This document shows, piece by piece, positions 12,500 through 25,650 of a stretch of 64,000 nt of DNA. The number at the start of each line of letters is the position of its first letter. Position 1 is the first letter of the stretch. The notes beneath the pieces are model-generated. The model ran no database searches. It saw only the letters and a program-made list of their open reading frames with translations, and had not been told where the DNA came from. Both the position numbers and the translations under genes were made by a program. Origin of the DNA: Parapristionchus giblindavisi (Eukaryota > Nematoda > Chromadorea > Rhabditida > Diplogasteridae); NCBI GenBank assembly GCA_943737045.1, contig CALSFV010000157.1, forward strand, positions 19,188 to 83,187, read 5' to 3'.

Positions 12500-15400
12500 T
12501 TATGAAGATGATAATTCGATAGTCGATAGATCAATCTGAAGAAGAGTAAGATTGAATATATGTATAATATGATTGAAAGGGAGGGAAGAGATAGATAGTT
12601 GAATCGACGTCATTCTTATTCTATACTTGGAACCACTCACAATTTAACGAGATATGTGTCAAATAAACGACAATCATAATAAGATAGATAGATATATTAT
12701 ATATTCATTGATGATTACAAAGACTCTTACCTTTCTTGTAGATGGGAAATACACATGAAAATCATATCTCAATCTACCAAAAGGTCCTGGATTAGACACC
12801 ACACAACCTTTCTATAATGAATATATTATAGATAGATAGATAGATAGATAGATACTTACATGTTCAGTTATATATGTTTGGAATCGATCAGCTAATACAA
12901 TTAGATCAGGTATAGGATGAATACGAAGAGTATGATCAAGATTAGGAATGATAGGTTGAAGTGATAGAGGTAATGGACATAAATGACTATTTGATAGAAT
13001 TGTATGAGAGATCTGTACATTTATATAGTATTGATTGATTCATTTGAAGAGATACAGTATACTTACATGATTTCCTAGTTCATCCATCTTCTCTGGTACA
13101 TGAATTGCACTCTTACACAATCTCTCCACTGTATCATTACGGAATACAACAATTTCCTGAAATAATCAATGAATTACTAGCTACCGTATTCCAATTGAAT
13201 ACTTGATTGGCTAATTGAATCCTAGCCGGATTAGTTGTGAATGTACAATTCTTCAATGACGAGAAAGGCTCCTAGATTATTGATTATAGTGTAGAGTAAT
13301 CAATATGTACAGTACTTGTAATATAGATGGAAGAGGAGGATGAGGGAGAATATGGGGTAATGAAGTATCTTGCATACCAGGTACAAATATAAATTGTGTT
13401 GAAACAAATGCAGATGATAATTGTTCTAAATACAAATCAATAAAATCTATTTGAATAGAGTAATCTAATGAACATAAGAGATATGTCTCAATCATGAATA
13501 TATTAATAGTTCCAACCAATAGTTCCTTATAGAAACAAATCTAGTATATCATAAATGACTATGACTAATAAAGTATTGGATAAACTACAATTGTATCCTC
13601 TACCACCCCCGTCATGACGAGATGTTTAGATCTATCTATTGTATCTATCTATCTATACACTCTAGTTCATTACGTCATAACTACTATACAAGTACACATA
13701 TTACATATTTATAAAGATATAAATACAAATAGATAGATAAATATACTAACTAATCATATTGGCAATCATTTTGAATCCTTTCTCAATATTTGATGTAGAA
13801 TGACATTGTAATGGAGTTGATGAGAAATCTCCACATATAACAAATGCAGTTGGAGGATAAGAAGAGAATCCATTCAGTAATGAATATATTGCTTCCATTG
13901 TCTACAATAATATTGATATATAGTCTTTAAAATATATGATGGAATCACATATAATATATCCACTGGTATCGATTGATTAATCTATCTCATCTTTCTCAGA
14001 CTTATTCATATATAATTCATGATCTAATCTACGTAATCATTCATTCATTCAAATGTCAATAGACATCTCATTCGTAACCACTGACAACTACGTACTTGTA
14101 TTCAATTGAAATACCATGAGCATCTGCTCCATCTCTATCTACTTCATCAACTCTATCACATATGGATACGACACGACAGATATGAGTCAATTAATCAAAA
14201 GATAGATATATACATTCATCAATCCAATAAGGTACAAAAGGTTACTGGTAAATATAATACGTTCTATGAGAGAAGACGTTGGTACACCCACAGAAAAATC
14301 CCTAGTCTATAAGGGAATTATTCCCTAGTAACGTCTCTCTATGGAATTATTCCCTTATAGATAAGGGAATTCGTCCCCTATGAGGGAATAATTCCCTTAC
14401 CCATGAAGGAAGAATTACGTTGAGAGACGTTACTAGGGATTTTTTCTCTGTGTAGATCATCTTATAGAAGTCTTACATATTGGGAAGTATATAGAATATG
14501 AAATAATGATTAAACAAACCTGAGGTTTATCAACATTTACATCTGATAAGAATACAATAGATGTATCTGATCTTCGTGCTGCCAGTGTACGCAGTTTAGG
14601 ACAAACTCTGAATACAATTGAATGAATAAATGAATGCTATACCTTATAGAATAGGCAAAGTTATAAAAGAATAGATAATAAATACCGTTTACAAAGTTTG
14701 AATAAATATATAATGAATTGTACCATACCTGAATGCAGTTCTTTCATTTCCTCCAAAGAAGTTGAGATTACCAATAACAGAACGTGTATCATCTGTCTTT
14801 TCAATAGGGACTAAAGCTACTCCTGATACTGACAACACTACTCCATCCCATTGACCCTGTCAATATATAATCATTAGATAGATCACGGTAGATCATATTG
14901 TATAAACAGATTACTGTAGATGATAAAGTATAGACAGATTACTGTAGATGATAAAGTATAGATAGATTACGGTAGATGATAAAGTATACCTCAAACATCA
15001 TAACAGATCCTAATGTGAATACTCCTGCATTGAATGTTACATTATCATTCAATTCAATTGGTATACAACCAGTTAGATCTTCAATATGATATTCATCTGT
15101 CTATAATCGATAACAATCATTACCGTATACTACAATCTACCATATACCTTAATCCTTACAAGAACTCCTAATACAATTACAGTTTCATCATTCGCAGCTG
15201 ATGATAAAAGTGAATCAATAGGAGATACTTTACATCCTTCTAATTGAGGAGTACGACTTATTCTCTGATAATTCAATCAATATACTCATATATTACTACT
15301 AAAATAATTAATAATACCGATTGAACAAGTAACAATCGTTGTCGCAATGCCATTGTTATATGATTAACACTTCCGCCATTCTCTACTCCATCCTTATGAA

Positions 15401-17312
15401 TTATCATCTACAGTAATCATTATAATCAATCGATATCTCGTGTAGATTACAGTACCTCTGAACCGTCAAATGATAAATCCCATCTGGGTACGGTAGTAAC
15501 ATCAAATACGTTTAGAATTGGAATACTGTAAATAAACTTAACATTTCAAACATTATTTCATCTTGGAAATAAAGATTATGTCCTAGTATAGATAATGGAT
15601 AAGATATTAAACATACTTATCATTTCTAGCATGTGATACAGCAGTGATAACATTCCTTAATGATTCCAAATCAACCACTGTTCCATTCACTTAAATATAT
15701 ATTGTATATTAAAATAAATGAGATATAAAACACGCTATCTGAGAAAGTCGACATACGTGTGGTATCGACGAAAATGGATTTTTCTGTTTAATGTATGATA
15801 ATTACAGGCTCCATGAGCGTAGTTCGCTGGTACTTGGAAATTCCTTCCAATTGAAAATTCGCTTCAGGAGGTGACCACACAACGATTTGGCGACTTTTCC
15901 TAAAAAGTTTATTTCTAATCCAATCGATTCGGGAGTGGGTGCAATGGACTCCTTGGCTAATTCTAAGAAACTATTGTCAAGGAGAGTTTTTCGATCAACG
16001 GTCAACGAAGGCTGGAAATTGGGAATTTTCGAAAAAAATTTTACATTAAATTAATTCTCACTACTTTCCTATAGCCCAGGTAAATTTTTTATTTGCTCAA
16101 TGTCTTCTACATAGTATATTACACCTTCAGTTTAATATTGATAATTTTGGTAAGTTTGTTAACGAATCAATTTTGTTTGCTGTATTCTATTGTGGTGAGG
16201 ATTGGCGACGTTCTCTAAAAAGTTTATTTCTAATCTAATCGATTCGGGACTGGGCGCATTCGAATCCTTGTCTAATTCTAAGAAACTATTGCTTTTGAGA
16301 GTTTTTCGATCAATGGTCAGCGAACGCTGGAATTGGGAATTTTCGAAAAAAAAATGTTTACATTAAATTAATTCTCACTATTTTCCATAACGAATGTTAA
16401 CTTTTATTTGCTCAATCGCTTCTACATAGTGAGAATTAATTTAATGTAAACATTTTTTTCCGAAAATTCCCAATTCCAGCGTTCGCTGAATATTGATCGA
16501 AAAACACTCATAAGCAATAGTTTCTTAGAATTAGACAAGGATTCGAATGCGCCCAGTCCCGAATCGATTAGATTAGAAATAAACTTTTTAGAGCACGTCG
16601 CCAATCCTCACCACAATAGAATAAAGCAAACAAAATTGATTCGTTAACAAACTTACCAAAATTATCAATATTAAACTGAAGGTGTAATATACTATGTAGA
16701 AGACATTGAGCAAATAAAAAAATTACCTGGGATATGGGAATGTAGTGAGAATTAATTTAATGTGAATTTTTTTTCTGAAAAAATCCCGAATTCCAGCCAT
16801 CGTTGATCTTTGATCAAAAAACAATAGTTTCTTAGAATTAGCCAAGGAGTCCATTGCACCCACTCCCGAATCGATTGGATTAGAAATAAACTTTTTAGGA
16901 AAAGTCGCCAAATCGTTGTGTGGTCACCTCCTGAAGCGAATTTTCAATTGGAAGGAATTTCCAAGTACCAGCGAACTACACTCATGGAGCCTGTAATTAT
17001 CATACATTAAACAGAAAAATCCATTTTTCGTCGATACAAAAAAATTCAGTTGTTGAATTTTCTCAGATAGTGTGATATAATTGAATTATACAATTTTCTT
17101 TTCTCAATCCTTCAATAAGTCTTCTAATCCATTGAGTTCTTTTCTCTTTATCAAATCCTTCCAATTTATCAACAGCCAATTCAAGAGCTTCCCTGATATC
17201 ATCACATACTTTATATATTACATAAGTTTGAATGAACTAACTTCTTAAGAGTAAAAGCTTGAATCTTGAATGAAGTAGCAATACTCTTCTTCACCTTTTC
17301 TCTATCTTCCAT
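12500..17312 (-). CDS. pole-2: DNA polymerase epsilon subunit 2 (B subunit)
   Basis: Non-catalytic B subunit of the leading-strand replicase pol epsilon, nuclear. I trace 16 exons. The first is 17242-17312 (MEDREKVKKSIATSFKIQAF); then 17093-17192, 15617-15689, 15456-15525, 15318-15407, 15148-15264, 14990-15100, 14729-14856, 14520-14607, 13751-13901, 13316-13425, 13203-13271, 13067-13156, 12860-13012, 12731-12811; the last is 12500-12535 (ends TIELSSS). Family landmarks in order: YHIEDLTG, IGNLNFFGG, IVFLSDVN, FVICGDFSS, FIFVPGMQD, CTFTTNPARIQ, EIVVFRND, HLCPLPL, VSNPGPFG. All junctions checked keep frame. Intron 2 contains a 1.35-kb FB-A element and the intron at 13902-14519 contains a MITE; other introns are ~45-120 bp. 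Length (about 530 codons) fits the family. U1C and hst-1 follow upstream on the same strand. Confidence 0.95.
14283..14454. mobile_element. MITE in a pole-2 intron
   Basis: Left end TACACCCACAGAAAAATCCC and right end GGGATTTTTTCTCTGTGTA are imperfect inverted repeats. The interior has nested short palindromes built on 'aagggaatta/taattccctt'. At ~170 bp without coding capacity it is a small MITE. It accounts for the extra length of the intron between the exons at 14520 and 13901. Confidence 0.7.
15729..17075. mobile_element. foldback element FB-A, copy 3, in pole-2 intron 2
   Basis: Ends CACGCTATCTGAGA and TCTCAGATAGTG, with ATATAA on both sides (15723-15728 and 17076-17081). It lies wholly between the intron's GTATAATTC donor (17092) and the TTTAAG acceptor (15690). 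Unlike copies 1, 2 and 5, each arm carries a second, diverged copy of the arm frame (for example 16422-16604 minus, with [16 protein letters not shown]), so this subfamily arose by internal duplication. The outer frame is 15802-16005 (minus). Copy 4 in hst-1 has the same layout. Confidence 0.88.
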
Positions 17313-17728
17313 TCTATCTACATCAAATGAATGATCCACGAGTTCATATATACATATAAGTATGTTAATTTCGACAGTACAACGATTCACATCACATATC
17401 AACTGAATATGTCATCAATCATATATAATTGTATCTCAATTCTAATTTATCGACAGTTTGAAACTGAACAATTAAAGAGAAGATGATAAAGAAGGTAGCC
17501 AACAACATGGATATCAATAAATATAGTCAAACATGATAGCAATTATTACATATGTAAACAATGGAGAAAATGAATGAAGACTACAAGGAATGAAAGGAAT
17601 AAGAATATGAATGAATAGATAAAAGAAGATAGAAGAATGATTAGTATAAGGAATAGATATACATCATCTAATCATGTCTCTAGTTAATAAAGAGATCAAT
17701 GAATCAATAGAATATATGAATATATAGA
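17313..17728. other. spacer between pole-2 and the U1C gene
   Basis: About 415 bp of AT-rich DNA between two genes on the minus strand. It must hold the U1C 3' UTR and the pole-2 5' signals. I see no clear U-rich operon spacer or outron that would settle whether the two are co-transcribed. Confidence 0.5.
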
Positions 17729-18488
17729 TTAAGGCATAGGTGGAGGAGGTCCATTAGGTGCAGGTCGAGGAGTAGGACCACCCATCATAGGAGGACGAGG
17801 CATCATGAATGGTGCACCTCCCATCTATAATTATATTATTGTATAAATAATGTACATACATGTCAACTAATTAATAGAAAATAAAGAAATATATAAATAG
17901 ACTTACGGGTGGATGCATACCAGGTGGTCCACCACCACTAGGGAATGGAGGGAATGGCATTCCTCTACCAGGTCCACCCATTGGTCCTCCTCCCATCATA
18001 GGTGGTCTCATACCAGGTGGACCACCCATCATTGGAGGTCCCATTGGACCACCCATAGGAGGACCCATTGGTCCACGTGCTACAAAGATCAAAGATCAAT
18101 CCATCACTCATCATATGTTTCCTTAGTATCGATAATAGATAAATTATTATTATTATTATATAAGTCAGGGAGATTAATACACTATCACACTTTAAAGTAA
18201 ATGTTGAATGAATACTATGACCCAAAGACTCATAATGATATAAACATACGTGCTCCTCTTCCAGCTGCAAATGCTTTAGCAGTAGCATCAACTAGTTTTT
18301 GAGCTTGATCTTCCATCCATTTCTAGAATACAAGATATGATTGGATATTATATGATACGAATATATTATACCTGATAGTACATTCTAACATTCTCTTTAT
18401 GTTTCCTTCCTCCATTATGAGTCTTCCTTACAGATGGTGAATCATGAGTGAGGAAAGTATCACAATAATCACAGTAATACTTCGGCAT
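17729..18488 (-). CDS. SNRPC: U1 small nuclear ribonucleoprotein C
   Basis: U1C stabilises base pairing of U1 snRNA with the 5' splice site; nuclear spliceosome component. Exon 1 (from 18488) starts [20 protein letters not shown] and continues with the matrin-type C2H2 zinc finger through the conserved [14 protein letters not shown], ending at YYQ. Exon 2 (about 18253-18325) reads [18 protein letters not shown]. Exon 3 (about 17906-18080) and exon 4 (17729-17823) encode the usual Pro/Gly/Met-rich tail (GPPMGGPMG, ending PPPPMP). The start is fixed by the family's invariant MPK at the zinc finger. The open frame continues upstream of the ATG but is not conserved. A GATCAAA repeat lies right beside the acceptor of exon 3. 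Confidence 0.95.
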
Positions 18489-18970
18489 ATCAACACTTTC
18501 CTTTAATTTATTGACGAGATCAAAATGAAAAGAATAATAAATCATCGGATAGATATCATAGAGCGATAAATACGCATCGGAAGTACATTTTCCCATATTA
18601 ATGAACATCTTTATTCACTATGAATAGCACCTAATAAACAGAATAGAAACACGTAAGTGAAATCAATGAGAACCTGGGTATTAGTCTATAGAACCATAAT
18701 GAATGGATAAACTGTAATTGTGAGAAGATCTAGAGATGAAGTAGAAGATCGAAGAGATAGAAGAGATTGTAAGTGAAGAGAATGATATGGAAACTCGTAT
18801 CAATTCATATCTACACATAATAATAAGAAATGGCAACAAATTTGTAAAGAATGAAAGATCACTGCTTAGAAATTAGTAGAAGGGTTAGATTATACAAGAT
18901 TAGTACAAACTTACAACAATGGGGCAGGGAATACATTGATCTTTGATCTTTGTATTGATCATTCTATAAT
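18489..18970. other. spacer between U1C and hst-1
   Basis: About 480 bp, AT-rich. It contains one GATCTTTGATCTTTG tract near 18939. No coding exon was seen. It should include the hst-1 3' UTR and the U1C promoter or outron. Confidence 0.5.
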
Positions 18971-21900
18971 CTAACATTCAGTTAGTGCAATTGGTAACCA
19001 TGATGGAATAGGCATTCTATGTTTGACTAACATCTTTTGTAATGCTATATTATCATTACGAAATATAGTACATAGACGAATAGATAATGATGAATCCATT
19101 GGAGGATATGGACGTCCTTTTGATGAACCAAGACAATCTGGATGACCATTAGATATCTGAATCAAAGATAAAGATAAGGATACGGTAGTTGAGAAGATAA
19201 GGATACGGTAGTTGAGAAGATAAGGATACGGTAGTTGAGAAGATAAGGATACGGTAATTGAGAAGATAAGGATATGGTAATAGAGAAGATAAGGATACGG
19301 TAATTGAGAAGATAAGGATACGGTAGCTGAGAAGATAAGGATACGGTAATAGAGAAGATAAGGATACGGTAATAGAGAAGATAAGGATACGGTAATAGAG
19401 AAGATAAGGATATGGTAATAGAGAAGATAAGGGGCACTTCTTTGATTTCTGGCCCAAGTCATTTTACAGATCAGTTCTTGTCATTTCTCATTCCTCATCT
19501 CTCATTAGTCATTTCACGTAGTAACCGACCCTTTTCTCGGTTGTGGTAAAGTCAACCGCATCATGATTGATAGAATGTTGAAATGATAGTTTTTCTCCTC
19601 TTTTCCCATACTCTCTCATTCTAATCCAATTTCATTTCCATATCACCCCATTCTCCTATAAAAGCATTCGATTCCTTCTCTCCGGTTCAGTCCAGAGCTC
19701 TCCCATCTTGAGGAGAGCTCGGGGAGCATTTCGCCCCCGTGGACATCGTCCTCCCAGTGAGGAGGACGACCCCTCCATTCGAAAAGGGGAGGGGGGGGGG
19801 GGGTAATGAGGGGGGTGGGCCAGAAATCAAAGAAGTTTCAGATAAGAATACGGTAGAATGAGTAGTGAGATGGTACCTTGCAAAAGAATCCTTTCTTAGG
19901 AACAAATTGTATAGCAGAATGGAAATCAAATGGCGGAAGACCAAGATTAGATGATAGATCTGATACTACCTATAAATAGAATATAATTATAATGATTGAT
20001 AAGATGAAATATTATACCTTGGCTGGTTCATCTTTCAATGCATTTGCATCTATAAGATGAATTTGTGAAGATGGAAAATATTCCATCCATCGATCCAAAT
20101 GATGAGCATATCTATATCAATATTAAATTATTGGAGGTAAATGCAGTAAGGTTGATCTTTGATCTTCCATATCACACCTTCCACCAGATATGCATCTTTG
20201 TCTAATCTTCTTTCTATTAGGAGTATCTCCATCTAATATATCATGCATTGATTCTATTCCTTTCATTGATGTATCATTACGAGCTAATAGATGTTGATAC
20301 CATGAATATGCTCTCAATTCAATCAAATATAAACAAATGAGAGAGAATACTCATAGGTCGAATCCGGTCAGGTTTTTTTCCGATTTTTGTGAAATTTTGG
20401 AGCAAAATCCGGTCAGACTTGGTACTTTGTAACATACTTTTCGACGTATGAGAATACTCTTTCGGAATCGTTTAATATAAGAAGTTTTCCGATAAACATA
20501 TGGAGTAAACGAACCTTTTAGCAGGATCATGTAGAATAATAACAATATTAGCATTGGGAACAAGTGCATCTGCTCTTTTGATTCCTTCAGTATTATCCAT
20601 ATATGTTGCACTTTTATCCATTATGATCGAACCTAAAGTAATAACAAGAATAAAGATATTAAAATAATAATAATGTTACCATTAGTGAATAGATCAGCAT
20701 ACCACTCGACTCCTTTGTCATAGTTCTCACCAGAAAAGAATTGAACCTGCAAAAGGTGATAAGAGTGATTACATTTGCATAAGGGAAGTACGCAATGACA
20801 AACAATACTGTTACATTCAACTTATGTACAAGCCGATGTGAATTTTAGATCACAAATGTAAAACCCTGATTGTCAATAATGATACGATAGGAAGATACCA
20901 TGACCATCGATCAATAATGAGACTGTGTGGTCCCGTCCCGCAAATGTAACACCGCATAAGGGACAGCAGGGTTGGTAGGAAAAATGTTTCGTTCCCGGTT
21001 TTACCGGTCTCTCACCGGTTTCTCAACGGTAATTACCGAAATATACCCTAGATATTTTTGGTAATATTATGTTCAAAATCTCGAGAAACTGTCCGTATCA
21101 GAAGGCGATTCTCAACAGACAGTTGTTGACAGTAACAAATTAGGCGTTTTTCATTCATATAGTGTCAGACACGATATCGCAGTTCTGGTCAAATGAATAA
21201 ACGCAGAAATAAAGAATTTAAAGAATGTAGAATAAATACAGTAGAAATTTTTTTAATTCTTTCGCGGTTTTACCGGGGTTTTAAATCACACTCTGAGAAA
21301 ATTCAACAACTGAATTTTTATTTGGTATCGACGAAAAATGGATTTTTCTGTTTTATGTATGATAATTACAGGCTCCATGAGTGTAGTTCGCTGGTACTTG
21401 GAAATTCCTTCCAATTGAAAATTCGCTTCAGGAGGTGACCACACAACGATTTGGCGCCTTTTCCTAAAAGGTTTATTTCGAATCCAATCGATTCGGGAGT
21501 GGGTGCAATGGACTCGTTGGCGAATTCTGAGAAACTATTACTGAGGAAAGTTTTTTGATCAAAGATCAACGATGGCTGGAATTCGGGATTTTTTCAGAAA
21601 AAAATTCACATTAAATTAATTCTCACTATTTTCCCATGGCCCAGGTAAATTTTTTATTTGCTCAATAGCTTCTGCATATTATATTACACATTCAGTTTAA
21701 TATTGATAATTTTTAAATCAAGGCAAGTTTATAAACGAATCAATTTTATTTGCTGTATTCAATTGTGGTGAGGATTGGCGACGTCCCCTAAAAAGTTTAT
21801 TTCTGATCTAATCGATTCGGGACTGGGCGCATTCGAATCCTTGTCTAATTCTAAGAAACTATTGCTTAGGAGAGTTTCTCGATCAACGGTCAACGAACGC

Positions 21901-23563
21901 TGGAATTGGGAATTTTCGAAAAAAATGTTTAAATTAAAATAATTCTCACTATTTTCCATGACGAATGTAAACTTTTTATTTGTTCAATCGCTTCTACATG
22001 TGATAATTAAATAGTGAGAATTAATTTAATGTAAACATTTTTTTTCGAAAATTCCCAATTCCAGCGTTCGTTGACCGTTGATCGAAAAACTCTCCTAAGC
22101 AATAGTTTCTTAGAATTAGACAAGGATTCGAATGCGCCCAGTCCCGAATCGATTAGATCAGAAATAAACTTTTTAGGGGACGTCGCCAATCCTCACCACA
22201 ATTGAATACAGCAAACAAAATTGATTCGTTTATAAACTTGCCTTGATTTAAAAATTATCAATATTAAACTGAATGTGTAATATAATATGCAGAAACTATT
22301 GAGCAAATAAAAAATTTACCTGGGCCATGGGAAAATAGTGAGAATTAATTTAATGTGAATTTTTTTTCTGAAAAAATCCCGAATTCCAGCCATCGTTGAT
22401 CTTTGATCAAAAAACTTTCCTCAGTAATAGTTTCTCAGAATTCGCCAACGAGTCCATTGCACCCACTCCCGAATCGATTGGATTCGAAATAAACCTTTTA
22501 GGAAAAGGCGCCAAATCGTTGTGTGGTCACCTCCTGAAGCGAATTTTCAATTGGAAGGAATTTCCAAGTACCAGCGAACTACACTCATGGAGCCTGTAAT
22601 TATCACACATAAAACAGAAAAATCCATTTTTCGTCGATACCACACATGTCGACTTTCTCAGATAGCGTGTTTTAAGTGATTTAACGTTTTTATCGTTTCA
22701 CCGTTTTTTTAAAAAAATTTTCACCGGTTACCCTTCATACATTTTCGAGCACCCACATTGTGATTGAGCACTTTTTTGTCGATGCGGTCAGTTTTGAGTC
22801 TTGAAACCCATCTAGGAATATGCGGGAGATCGAGATTAGTAAGAATCACCCCCATTTCGGGTCAGTTCCGAGTACTTGAGATGTAGATCGGGTCAGTTTT
22901 GTTCTAATTTCGAGTCATATTATAATTCGCAAAAACAATAGATTGTGGGTGGGGCGAAAATGTATGATACCCTTTTCCGCCCAACCCTGATAGACAGCTA
23001 ATATGCTCATTATTATATAATAAATATGGAAGAGACGATCTGTTTACCTCTTCAAAACTTTTCTTCAATAATCGATTAGTAGTTACATTTGGATGAAGAA
23101 GAAGGAATGAAGCCAAAGCTGTTGTACCTCACAAATATATGTTCATAGAATGAATATGAAATAATAAAAGAATAAAAGAATCGATGATACCTGTTTTCTG
23201 AGGTCCAATAACAAGAAGATTAGGTAGAATAAGAGTAGAACAATTGAATATAGGAGGAAGTATTGATCGATGACGAGGATCAGAACATGGATTCTATATC
23301 AATCAATAGATAGATATGGTATTTGATTGATTGATTAACTTACACTCCATATAGGACTCTTTTCATTAGGATATAGATCAAAGTATCTATTAGCACTTGT
23401 GATAGGATGAGTCCATTTGAATGAAAGACGAGTCCAACATTGAAGGAATGATAGAACATTCTCGAAGGTATATGGAGCTAATCGATCATGAGCATAATTC
23501 TGTTGATGAGTCATGAAGATTGATAACTATAATACAAATCAATATCATTATATCTATTATGAA

Positions 23564-23639
<76 letters not shown>

Positions 23640-25650
23640 TTGATTCAATACAATAGTCCAAAATAGTTCTCCTCCTTGTATAAGTGAAGTCAACTTCTTC
23701 ACTCCTCCTGGATATAAATGAAACAATTGAGTATGAGTATACAATCCACATGTCTGACGAGGTAGAACCTTTACAAGATATCATTTATAGTCTATCAATC
23801 TATGCAGAGTGTCACACCTTGATCTTTCTATGAATGAATCCTCTTCTATCACTCCAAGGTCTCAAATGAGGATATTCTTCTGTTGCTGTTACTTCAACAT
23901 TCCAAATCTAAATTAACTGAATAGAAAGATCAAAGATCAAATATGACATACATTACTCCATGCTTCATAGAGGGCTGAATGAACAGGAAAGACACCAGAA
24001 TGTTGAGGAGATATAGCATATGGGAATGGTACAGATAGATCATTATCCTTCAATAACAATCATCATTAATCAATATCAATCAATATATGACTAACTATGG
24101 CAAATTGTTTATTAAGTGTCATAGCTCCCTCTAAGAATGTTTCATTGTGATCTTGAGCATGATTATGTCTCCACATATGAGGAAACCAATAGAAATGAGA
24201 TGCTTTCTCTAGATATTATATGAGATTAGATATTGTATAGATAAGGGATATAGAATACCTATAAACATACGATCTCCTTCATCTTCAGCATCATCTCCAT
24301 GAAGGAAATAATTACCAGAGAATCCAAGAAGAAATGAAAAGTTGTTGATCCGACGATTCAATGATTCTATAACGAAAGAAGAATTAAATGAACATATGGA
24401 TATGAGAAAAGTAATTAGAAATATAGATTAAATGATACTTTGTGTATGAATAAGAGATATAACATCTTGAGCAATCATTCTTGTTCCTCTTGATCCAACA
24501 AATATATCATCTATATCTATTTGAATATATCTATCAAGTGATGGAAGAGAACATCGACCTTTCGTTGACCATCTACATTAATCAATTCAATCAATACAAT
24601 AAAGTATGAAATAAGATAATATACCTTATAGAATCAATGAAAGCCAATCCAATCATCCAATCTGTTAGATTATGACCAAGAAGGATCCTCTCTACACCAT
24701 CTTCAATACCTATAAACAATAATACATCAATATGATTAAAGAATAAGAGATAGATGATACGTTTACCTCTGATCGCAGCAGCTCTTCTCTTTCCCTTTTC
24801 ATCTTCAACAACTAGAATAGATTCAAATAATGAAGATTCTTCAAATAAAGTCCATTCTCTTCCTTGTGAATATGGAATCGGAAGAATTGCTTCAGTTCGA
24901 GAAACAAATGGAATAATTGATGATGAAGAAAAACGAAGATTAACCGCCTAAAATTAAAATAATGAATAGTTCAAATAGAACAGAACGATTTATAACCTTT
25001 TGATTCTGCCAAAATATTAGACTGGATCCTTTAACTTTTGAACGGAGATTAGTGTTAGAAGCTTTCCCTGGTACGAAAGAGATAATTGGAGCCATGAAAG
25101 GAGAGAAGATAATGCAATGAGGCTAGGATAATTCATACTTGTAATCATGCGAGTATTTATCCAATAGTTCTCGATTCCATTTGGGTAGATTGATATACTT
25201 GTGAAAGTTCTCAATAACAACAGTTGAATATCGTCCCCTTGACGCTGTTGTCAGAAGAGGAAGATTCTTAGAAAAGGTTTCAATCTGAATAACTTTTAAA
25301 GTTGAAAAGAAGAAAGGAATCGTTCAACATACCTTGTAGTTACATTTGGATGCATTCAGCATTTGAGTGATGAGTCTACCATGTCTTGAATAAGCACTCT
25401 CTAGTAGTAGAAGTATTCGTGATTCAGTTAGTGAAGTATCATTTGTAGAAAAGTCCGAGAAGTGAGTATAGGAATCATCAGAATTAGTTGATGGACACAC
25501 ATAGTCAGGTATTCTTTGTGGAGGGAATCGTGGTCCAGCCGAGTCCGGCCAATGGAATGATGTTAAACATGAGAGAATGTAAAATATGGTGAAGAAAGCG
25601 AAGAAAAATTTGATTGCCTTCACAAGGCGAGCAGAAATATATGGGAGCAT
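18971..25650 (-). CDS. hst-1: heparan sulfate N-deacetylase/N-sulfotransferase
   Basis: Bifunctional Golgi type II enzyme that removes the acetyl group from GlcNAc and N-sulfates it (PAPS donor) in heparan sulfate. About 20 exons. Exon 1 (25333-25650) starts [20 protein letters not shown], a signal anchor, then the stem. Deacetylase landmarks: [20 protein letters not shown] (~24440-24570), [54 protein letters not shown], ending by 23640. Sulfotransferase landmarks: [14 protein letters not shown] (5'-PAPS loop, split between exons), [33 protein letters not shown] (3'-phosphate site), [24 protein letters not shown], and [10 protein letters not shown]; it ends IALTEC. The intron at 20749-23045 carries FB-A copy 4, the last intron a minisatellite and a MITE, and another a TA array. 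Exon 3 seems to follow a non-AG acceptor at 25094. Confidence 0.95.
19165..19432. repeat. 23-24-bp minisatellite in the last hst-1 intron
   Basis: About twelve tandem copies of a unit like 'gataaggatacggtaatagagaa', with variants 'gttga' for 'aatag' and 'tatgg' for 'tacgg'. It lies between the GFFCK exon and the final exon. The long mirrored frames here arise from the repeat and are not protein. Confidence 0.85.
19436..19836. mobile_element. TIR element (~400 bp) in an hst-1 intron
   Basis: A perfect 21-bp terminal inverted repeat begins ACTTCTTTGATTTCTGGCCC (19436) and its complement ends at 19836. The interior contains TATAAAAG near 19657, followed ~25 bp later by an initiator-like TTCAGTCC, two short hairpins (a 'gagctctc' pair and a 'cgtcctcc' pair) and a run of G at 19787-19803. 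No coding frame. It resembles a MITE carrying core-promoter-like sequence. No clear target duplication. Confidence 0.75.
21285..22669. mobile_element. foldback element FB-A, copy 4, in an hst-1 intron
   Basis: Left end CACACTCTGAGAAAATTC, right end CTCAGATAGCGTG; TTTTAA flanks both sides (21279-21284 and 22670-22675). The arms hold outward frames 21366-21569 (minus) and 22396-22599 (plus), identical in translation to each other, plus an inner diverged pair (21759-21959 and 22007-22189). It sits in the 2.3-kb intron between the [14 protein letters not shown] exon and the [10 protein letters not shown] exon. Confidence 0.88.
23568..23638. repeat. (TA)n array in an hst-1 intron
   Basis: About 35 uninterrupted TA dinucleotides in the intron between the exon ending TIVLNQ and the one starting near 23528. 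The tyrosine/isoleucine frames over it are artefacts. Confidence 0.95.
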
